From: Stagonosporopsis chrysanthemi
Taxonomy: Eukaryota > Ascomycota > Dothideomycetes > Pleosporales > Didymellaceae
DNA: 13,132 bases
Direction: 5' to 3'
NCBI GenBank assembly: GCA_022560025.1
Contig: JAFISE010000367.1
Coordinates: forward strand, 1 to 13,132
In this document: positions 7,942-13,132 of the stretch, piece by piece
Layout: the number at the start of each line of letters is the position of its first letter
Numbering within the stretch: position 1 is the stretch's first letter
Program-made: the position numbers and the translations under genes
Notes under the pieces: model-generated
Told to the model about the DNA's origin: nothing
Seen by the model: the letters and a program-made list of their open reading frames with translations, nothing else
Database searches by the model: none

Positions 7942-9279
7942 ATAGACTTATTTTAAGATATATTTATCTACTTCTTTAAGTACTATATAGCTGTCTATAA
8001 GATATACTAGTAGAGTATATTATTATTATAGCTATTATTATACCTAAATAGCTACTACTAAAAGCTCTTTATTATAGTACAAAGTAAGCTTATAGCTACA
8101 GCTAGAGCCTTTATAGTATAAGCTGCCTAAGTAGAGAACGTTGTGTATCTGCTATCTAAGGCACAGCTACTAGCCTTTCTACTTGTCTATAAAGACAGTT
8201 CTATATACAAAGCAGAGTAGTATAAGTATATTGTGTATAGTTAGTAGAATATACAAGACTACTGTAAAAAAGAGTACAGATAAAGCAACCTATACAAAAG
8301 AAAGCAACTACACTAGAGTACTTAACTATTACTTTAGATATAAGAGAAAGAGGTGTAGTGCTAGAAGTTTTAGCCTACTAGTAAGCTAGGACAATTGTTT
8401 AAGGTTAGCTAGGTTGCGTGTGAGGCTGTGCAGGGTGCTAATAGAGAGAAAGGGGTTAGCCTGCAGCGCGCCCTTAAGACGTCCTTTATGCAGAGCAGCG
8501 TGGCAGTAGAGAAGACCTAGCAGGATGTACACAACAAGATTAAGCCAGACAGCAACTGCTACGTCTGGCGCAAGTGGCTGAGGAGAAGCAGCTAGGCCTG
8601 CTACCTGGGCTATTTCAACCGTGGCTGGCTGCTGGCCTAGCTGCAGCAGCCTAGCGAGGACGAGAGAGCGCTAGCCAAGGTGTGCTGGGCGGTAGAGATA
8701 GTTATCTACAGGGCCCAGCTGTCGTCGTCACCAGAGGTGGCTGGGTGGCCTGCCGTGCAGTACATCGAGCGCCGCGAGGTAGGAGCGCCAGACAGCGAGC
8801 ACCCGTTCAACGCGCGCCAGACAGGCAAGACCATGGCCAAGTACAGCCGCGTCTGGCTGTCCATCGTCTGCTACATCTGGCGAACACACGACCTGGTAGA
8901 GCCTGCGCGCGAAGCCAACCCTGCTGCCGAGGACGAGGGCGGCTCGGATGACGGGCAGTCCAGCACGCAGGACAGGCCTGCAGCCAGGCAGGCGAGCAGG
9001 GGGAAGCCTGCGTATCGATTGACGTCGAAGCAGGTGCGCTCGCTGTGGCTGATCGAGCAGATTGTGCGCCCACGCCGGCAGGGCAGCAGCACCAGGGAGG
9101 ACAGCGACAGCGACGATGAGAGCGACAGCGACGACGAGAGCGACAGCGAGCTGGACGACGAGGTAGAGGAGCAGCTGGAGAGCCAAGTCCTTGCCTTCCT
9201 AAGATATATGCTCATCCAGATCGAGGGCTCACTCCTATTTACAGCCAATCACAAACCACCCACAAGGCTGGCGCAATAA
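7942..9279 (+). pseudogene. Copy A: truncated OrsD/DUF3505-type, telomere-linked-helicase-like protein, RIPed at its 5' end
   Basis: One frame runs through the whole interval. It starts ATA-GAC-TTA-TTT where copy B starts ATG-GAC-CTG-TTC, so the start codon appears lost. A finger remnant at about 8190-8275 (YKAE-YKYIVYS...IQDYCKKEY) fits a C2H2-like finger with Cys and His changed to Tyr. V-C-KF-PTSKLGQLFKV (8353-8400) matches VYCQRLFASGAQSSFFTV of copy B. WLRRSS-stop-ACYLGYFN matches WLEMTRWPRYFHGLN, with TAG exactly at a Trp. YSRVWLSIVCYIWRT and an acidic DSDSDDE repeat follow. In-frame stops are dense to 8412, then occur at 8518, 8593 and 8638, and then cease, leaving a 213-codon open tail (8641-9279). 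Similarity to copy B fades after QVLAFL near 9205, so the recombinase-like C-terminal half is missing. Several antisense and shifted open frames across 8682-9248 are by-products of the high GC content. Confidence 0.7.
9103..9150 (+). repeat. 18-bp tandem repeat encoding an acidic Ser/Asp tract in copy A
   Basis: The unit AGCGACAGCGACGATGAG at 9103-9120 is followed by a copy with one change at 9121-9138 and a partial third copy at 9139-9150. It encodes SDSDDE repeats. This acidic linker lies between the SRVW-type block and the ESQVLAFL block. Copy B has only a short linker at the equivalent place, so the tract expanded by slippage or was inserted in copy A. Confidence 0.88.
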
Positions 9280-9596
9280 CCCCCTGTCTAGCGCCTCGCC
9301 CCATCAAAATTCCCGGCTGCTCCCGCCTCTAGCTTCCTTCCTGCACGATAGAATTATCTACTGCTACGCCTTGTGTCTATTCTACATTGCCTGTTTTACT
9401 TTTTTACCTCAAGCTTAAAGAAAAACAATATTAAACGCGCTGCTTTGCAGCAGCCTATTACGCGCATTACACAAACGCGCAACGCAAGCGTTTTGTTTAC
9501 TTGTACTAAACACGCAACTTTGCAGAGTGTTCTTCTTACCTTGCTCTTTCTTTCTCTCTTGCTATCACGCCCGCTTTAGCTACTACTACTGCGGCT
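9280..9596 (+). promoter_or_regulatory. Intergenic region and probable promoter of copy B
   Basis: No gene is seen here. A pyrimidine-rich tract at 9529-9562 lies 35 to 68 bases before the ATG at 9597, as is common upstream of filamentous-fungal transcription starts. An imperfect 18-bp direct repeat lies at 9433-9450 and 9508-9525 (15 of 18 identical, AAACrCGC plus CTTTGCAG). A third AAACGCGC lies at 9473-9480. A 6-bp-arm inverted repeat GCTGCT/AGCAGC spans 9439-9454. A short 68-codon open frame at 9373-9579 looks fortuitous. Confidence 0.5.
9433..9525 (+). repeat. Imperfect 18-bp direct repeat upstream of copy B
   Basis: The units AAACGCGCTGCTTTGCAG (9433-9450) and AAACACGCAACTTTGCAG (9508-9525) share 15 of 18 bases. 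AAACGCGC also occurs at 9473-9480 between them. The position, 70 to 165 bases before the start codon, would suit an upstream activating sequence, which is an inference. Confidence 0.6.
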
Positions 9597-12224
9597 ATGG
9601 ACCTGTTCGTATTCTATCCTCCCTCAAGCGTGCTCATCTGTAAGCCATGCGGCTACGCTGTTGGGCCTATTTCGCTGTCTACCTACATCAGAGTCCATCA
9701 TCTCCACGATGCGCGCGATGCTGCTACGAATTTCTTTGCTGCTCTTGAATTGAAAACGCCCGCTAAACTGCTTGCGAAATATCTCTGCGAGCGATACCAA
9801 CCTGCCAATCCATCTACAACAGAGCTCCCAACGCCACCTGCAACAAACCCGCCTATTCCTGAGCTTTGACTCTATTGCAGCTACCAGTGTACGCGCTGTA
9901 GTTTTGTGCTACGCTTGAAAGGAAAAGAAGCCAAAGCCTCTATGGGAAAGCACTTCAACATACACCGCCTTGTGCCACGCAAGCCCGGCCGGCAAGCCAA
10001 GATTGCGGGCATATCAGCTACGGACAGTGAGCCTATGTTCACTAAGGTCTACTGTCAGCGCCTCTTTGCCTCTGGCGCGCAGAGCTCCTTCTTTACAGTC
10101 AACGTCCCAGATCCAGTGCGGGAGCTGGTCAAGAGTAGACCAAGAGGGCACGCCGACATCTTCCGAGCCCTCATCGACGAGCAGCTTACGGCCGGAAACG
10201 ACGAGCAGGACGCTCGAGCGCAGATCTACAACAGCCAGGCCTCGAAGACGGAGGTATCGCCATGGCTTGAGATGACGCGCTGGCCGCGCTACTTCCACGG
10301 CCTGAACATGGCCGACGTCGCCCCACTAGCGCACGCAGCCAACCCTATCACTGAGCCCGCCCTTGTCCTCCTTGGAGAGAGTTTCGACCGACTTATCGAG
10401 CGCGCGCACCAATCTATTTGCGAGGACAAGGTCAGCGTCTTCGATCAGGCACAGATCAACAGCTTCATCGCTGGCCGTTCGGGCAAGCACGACCGTATGC
10501 TCATGGTCAAACTAGCTAAGAGCACGTTTCGCGCCTACAAGAGCATCTGGAAGCGCCTCCTCTACTTTGTGTATCAAACAAGCCAGCCTACGCAGAGCAT
10601 CCCCTTGTTACACAGGCTTACTACTGCCCAGCTATTTCATCTTGATCGGGCCCTTCACCTTGCAGAGGAACTCTATTCCCTCTGGTGCCAACGTGGAAGC
10701 GATACGCCGCCTGCAGAAGGAGAGTTCGCAGGAGACGTCGTCCGCGACCTCGACAAGGCATGTCTGCTCCTATGTATTGCTCTCCTCGACCACACGCTCC
10801 AAGGCGACCATTTCGAGAGCGTAGTGTTGAGCTTCCTCGCTGTCCTAGGTATCGACGAGAACGGTGGTGGCGTCTTCCGCGGCCCGCTGACCTACTCGCC
10901 CGACCTCTCCAAGTTTATCAAGATGGGGCAGATGCTAGTTGTGCAGCGATCGGTAGTGGCTGCAGAGGAGGGCGAAGTCAATCACCCGTCGGACATGCTG
11001 GAGGAGATGAGGGAGCGATTCATGGTGCGGGGATCTCGCACGGCCTTCGACTGGGCATGCCGCTTGCGGGCGTACGCGAAGAAGGTGGTGAGCAATACGA
11101 CCTCGCTCGGCTCCATCACCTGGTCAGAGGATGGAAGCTCGGTCAGGTATAAGGACATAGGCTTCAGCATGGACGCCCTGCGAAAGTTTGTCGCTGGCCA
11201 AGTTCGCAAGGCCCAGCAAGAGCTAGAAGACCTGCTCCTCCTCCATCCCGACGAAGCCCGCGATGATGTAGCGCCGCAAGTCCTCCTCCACCGTCTCCAA
11301 GACAACCACAGCAACGAGATGAAGGGTTGGAACTTCCTTCAAGACAAGCGCAACGCGGACCAGCTTGAGCAGGGCGGCAACAGATGGCTGCTTGACAGGG
11401 TACTGGAGAACGAATGGCTAAGGGACGAGATGCTTGCAATGAGCCCGGAATCGCAGCTTCAGTGGAATAACAAGGCAGTGCAGGCGTACTTCGACAAGGT
11501 GGACGCGTTCCTTGAGCGGCTGCTCCTCCTGATCCACATGACGGGTGGCCAGCCACCGCGCGGTACAGAGCTCATAGGCCTGCAGCACAGCAATAGCGCC
11601 CGGGGACAGCACCGCAGTATCTTCTTTGAAGAAGCCTTGATTAGCACAGTCACCTCCTATCACAAAGGCTACAACATTTCTGGATCTACAAAGATCATCC
11701 ACCGATATCTACCTAAAGAAGTAAGTGAGCTGCTGGTGTACTATCTCTGGCTTGTTTTGCCCTTCTGGCAGCAGCTGGATATCCTTGTCTATAAGCGCAA
11801 AGATCCGCATTCGACGTTCCTGTGGCCAAAGGGAAACAGTACCTGGGATCCAAGCCGGCTCACCAGAGTCCTTTCACGAGAGACGCGCCTGTACCTCGAC
11901 ACCATACTTGGCATCCAGACCTACCGCCACCTCGCTATCGCGATCTCTCGGCAACATCTGTCATGCGGTGGTTTCAAGCGAGACTACGGGGTAGACAAGA
12001 AAATCGCTGACAAGCAAGCGACGCATGGGAGCTGGATTGCAGGAACTGTATACGCGCGAGGCCTGCAGGAGGCGCCTGGCCATGTCAAGGCACGGAGCTC
12101 AGAGTATCGAGCAGTCAGTCGGGAGTGGCACAGCTTCCTTGGGTTTCGTACCTACCTAGGAGCTCGAAAACGCCCGCTTGGCGAGGCTAGCAATGCAGGA
12201 TCTCTGGCAAAGAAGGTGTGTTAG
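9597..12224 (+). pseudogene. Copy B: OrsD/DUF3505-type double-finger protein with a tyrosine-recombinase-like C-terminus; one in-frame TGA
   Basis: The ATG at 9597 opens a frame that continues to TAG at 12222-12224, about 875 codons, broken only by TGA at 9867-9869. Residues 13-35 form finger 1 (VLICKPCGYAV...YIRVHH). Just after the TGA, YQCTRCSF...MGKHFNIH is finger 2, and VYCQRLFASGAQSSFFTV follows. This pair is the layout of the fungal OrsD/DUF3505 family. Helical blocks such as FRAYKSIWKRLLYFVYQT fill the middle. The C-terminus carries Arg655 in PPRGTE, Lys690/699, QTYRHLAIAISR (Arg777), ATHGSW (His810) and GTVYARG (Tyr819), counting from 9597 with the TGA as 91. This resembles a tyrosine recombinase active site. 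Fungal telomere-linked helicases share this N-terminal plan, but no helicase motifs follow. No splice-site pair removes the TGA in frame. An intact shorter product could start at ATG 9942. Confidence 0.75.
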
Positions 12225-12405
12225 GCACGCTTGAGCTACATCAAGCACTGCATGATACCCCAGAGAGCCAGGTTCAGAGGCGTTCCGAGAGAACGACCAG
12301 CTACTACCAAAAGCAAGGGCGCGTCTATAACGCGAGATGTAAAGCCATGTCTATAGCCCAATACAGCCCGTTTTCAACTATTATTTGCAGACTATGTTGT
12401 GAGCT

Positions 12406-12436
12406 GCAATTATCATTGCAATTGTCCCGCAATTAT
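12406..12436 (+). repeat. Three GCAATTrT units
   Basis: GCAATTAT at 12406-12413, GCAATTGT at 12418-12425 and GCAATTAT at 12429-12436 recur at 12 and 11 bases, about one helical turn. They lie in what would be U3 of the candidate LTR. Confidence 0.6.
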
Positions 12437-12600
12437 AGCAGAGAGCAACGTCAGGGGCTAGCATTTCGAGCATTTAGTCGAGTACGCGTTGGCTGTATGC
12501 AGAGAGTGCTGACATGGCGTTTTGCCCAGCCATATCAAGAGCCATGTGCAGCGGGCCTAGCTAACTCCTAGTCCATTTCCCTACAGACCCTAGCCTAGCC

Positions 12601-12607
12601 TATATAA
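12601..12607 (+). promoter_or_regulatory. TATA box (TATATAA)
   Basis: TATATAAGGG stands in otherwise GC-balanced sequence. No coding frame begins downstream, so it most likely served as the promoter of the candidate LTR, with a start site expected about 25-35 bases further on. Confidence 0.55.
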
Positions 12608-12658
12608 GGGCGTGGGGAAGACACCAAACCGCAGCTCAATACGGCTAGCGTTAGGGTT

Positions 12659-12674
12659 CGCTCCTTTTTGAGCG
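12659..12674 (+). other. Hairpin CGCTC-cttttt-GAGCG
   Basis: The 5-bp complementary arms at 12659-12663 and 12670-12674 flank a six-base loop. It lies after the TATA box and before the CTAACA end, in the probable R/U5 part of the candidate LTR. Confidence 0.5.
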
Positions 12675-12708
12675 ATCTGCTTTGGTAGTCCCCCGCGTTA
12701 CCCTAACA

Positions 12709-12840
12709 CCACCAACCTGCGAGTCTTTTGCGCCCAAATCAAAAAACGTCTCATACAAACTTAATTCTTACGTACTTTACGCAGTGACGCTGAGAGTTTC
12801 GTCTGTAGATTCAGCAAAACGTAGTGCTATCCCAGGGCAG
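12709..12840. other. Short interval without recognisable features
   Basis: Normal base composition. No long frame, RNA gene or repeat was recognised here. It separates the candidate LTR from the MITE. Confidence 0.6.
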
Positions 12841-12941
12841 TAACGACATAGAGCCCTGAATGTTGTTAGCAGATCTTTTTAATTAGGGCTGAGATATTTA
12901 GGCGCACGCGTATTTCTGAGAACATGGGCTCTATGTCGTTA
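12841..12941. mobile_element. MITE with 14-bp terminal inverted repeats and TA target duplication
   Basis: TA at 12841-12842 is followed by ACGACATAGAGCCC (12843-12856). Its exact reverse complement lies at 12926-12939 and is followed by TA (12940-12941). Complementarity extends by the flanking G/C, giving 17 bp in all. The body of about 70 bases between the repeats has no coding capacity. TA duplications point to a Tc1/mariner-like transposase (Fot1/pogo type is common in fungi) acting in trans. The naming of the superfamily is an inference from the TA alone. Confidence 0.75.
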
Positions 12942-13065
12942 CATTTAGAGGCTAGTGTTGTTAGGTTCCTCTAGGCCAATTTGTTTAAAACTCAAGTATG
13001 TTAATTGACGCGCTAAGCTGCACGTTACAGCTTATTTTCAGCCTTATAGCCTGTGTAGTTAATAA

Positions 13066-13094
13066 GGTTAGGGTTTCGTGTTCAAGGTTAGGGT
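13066..13094 (+). repeat. Two telomere-like GGTTAGGGT motifs
   Basis: GGTTAGGGT occurs at 13066-13074 and again 20 bases later at 13086-13094. TTAGGG is the telomere repeat of most filamentous ascomycetes. Single dispersed units are weak evidence, but they fit a subtelomeric location together with a telomere-linked-type gene nearby. Confidence 0.45.
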
Positions 13095-13106
13095 AAGGTT
13101 TGTGAG

Positions 13107-13125
13107 GTCGCGACAGCCCCGCGAC
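13107..13125. other. GC-rich inverted repeat GTCGCG / CGCGAC at the window edge
   Basis: The 6-bp arms at 13107-13112 and 13120-13125 flank a 7-base spacer. It starts just after TGTGAG and may be the beginning of another repeat that continues beyond the window. Nothing more can be said from this sequence. Confidence 0.4.
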
Positions 13126-13132
13126 TAGGTTC

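Larger units (their letters stand above)
12219..12708 (+). mobile_element. Candidate solo LTR (about 490 bp) at the 3' end of copy B
   Basis: The interval starts TGTTAGG and ends CCTAACA, perfect 7-bp inverted ends of TG...CA type. If one flanking base is included, GTGTTAGG/CCTAACAC are complementary over 8. It contains a TATA box, TATATAAGGG, at 12601-12610, about 100 bases before the end. A hairpin and the run CTTTGGTAGTC follow before ACCCTAACA, which is how many fungal LTRs are organised from TATA through R and U5. Against this, the five flanking bases differ (AGGTG versus CCACC), and no primer site or internal region follows, so it would have to be a solo or rearranged LTR. It supplies the TAG that ends copy B. 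Open frames inside it, including one of 117 codons at 12218-12571, look fortuitous. Confidence 0.45.

Noticed and set aside
8183..8389. 68-codon plus-strand frame beginning at a TTG
   Set aside because: It is a shifted reading of copy A. The frame that continues into the GC-rich half and matches copy B is the other one, with RIP stops.
8728..9248. Antisense open frames of 88-152 codons opposite copy A
   Set aside because: They are mirror images of a GC-rich coding strand. The Ser-rich and Leu/Val/Ala-rich translations come from the acidic repeat read backwards.
9640..9887. Intron that would remove the TGA at 9867 (donor GTAAGC, branch-like TTTGAC, acceptor TTGCAG or CCAG)
   Set aside because: Both donor-acceptor combinations leave the downstream frame out of phase and delete the second Cys of finger 1, which is clearly coding.
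10014..11702. Several antisense and shifted frames within copy B
   Set aside because: All are shorter shadows of a long frame whose translation has recognisable fingers and recombinase-like motifs.
12218..12571. 117-codon frame after copy B
   Set aside because: It begins at a GTG, has no domain-like blocks, ignores the frame of copy B and runs through the candidate LTR.

Overview
The window looks like a subtelomeric or repeat-island segment of a filamentous ascomycete genome, most likely a Dothideomycete of the Pleosporales type (inference). About 8.4 kb is extremely AT-rich. Its coding remnants carry TAG/TAA where Gln or Trp is expected and Tyr, Asn or Lys where His/Cys, Asp or Glu is expected. 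That is the footprint of repeat-induced point mutation (RIP, C:G to T:A mainly at CpA). It is followed abruptly by about 4.7 kb of normal GC. Short TTAGGG-type motifs lie near the right edge.

Layout. Positions 1-97 are non-RIPed DNA ending in TGTCGT-TA, possibly the end of a TA-inserting transposon. Positions 98-294 and 7280 to about 7610 are two halves of one old Ty3/Gypsy reverse transcriptase gene. It is split by a complete second Ty3/Gypsy chromovirus at 295-7279 with 498-bp LTRs and a perfect 5-bp target duplication (CTTAG). The inner element holds a long gag, an in-phase T_TTA_AAC slippery heptamer where gag passes to pol in the -1 frame, pol in the order protease, reverse transcriptase, RNase H, integrase and chromodomain, and a RIP-damaged antisense reading frame between the chromodomain and the 3' LTR. 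All its reading frames are destroyed.

Positions 7942-9279 hold a truncated pseudogene (copy A). Its 5' third is heavily RIPed and its 3' part is clean, so mutation fades out along the gene. Positions 9597-12224 hold a related gene (copy B) of about 875 codons, open except for one in-frame TGA. It starts with two C2H2-like fingers of the OrsD/DUF3505 type and ends in a region with the residue order and spacing of a tyrosine recombinase active site. The overall plan resembles the N-terminal part of fungal telomere-linked RecQ helicase proteins, but no helicase domain is present.

Positions 12219-12708 look like a solo LTR that supplies the stop codon of copy B. A MITE of about 100 bp with 14-bp inverted repeats and TA target duplication sits at 12841-12941, and two GGTTAGGGT motifs lie at 13066-13094. 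Nothing here forms an operon. The window reads as layered mobile-element insertions beside a duplicated, decaying recombinase-like gene family. No convincing tRNA, rRNA or CRISPR array was seen.
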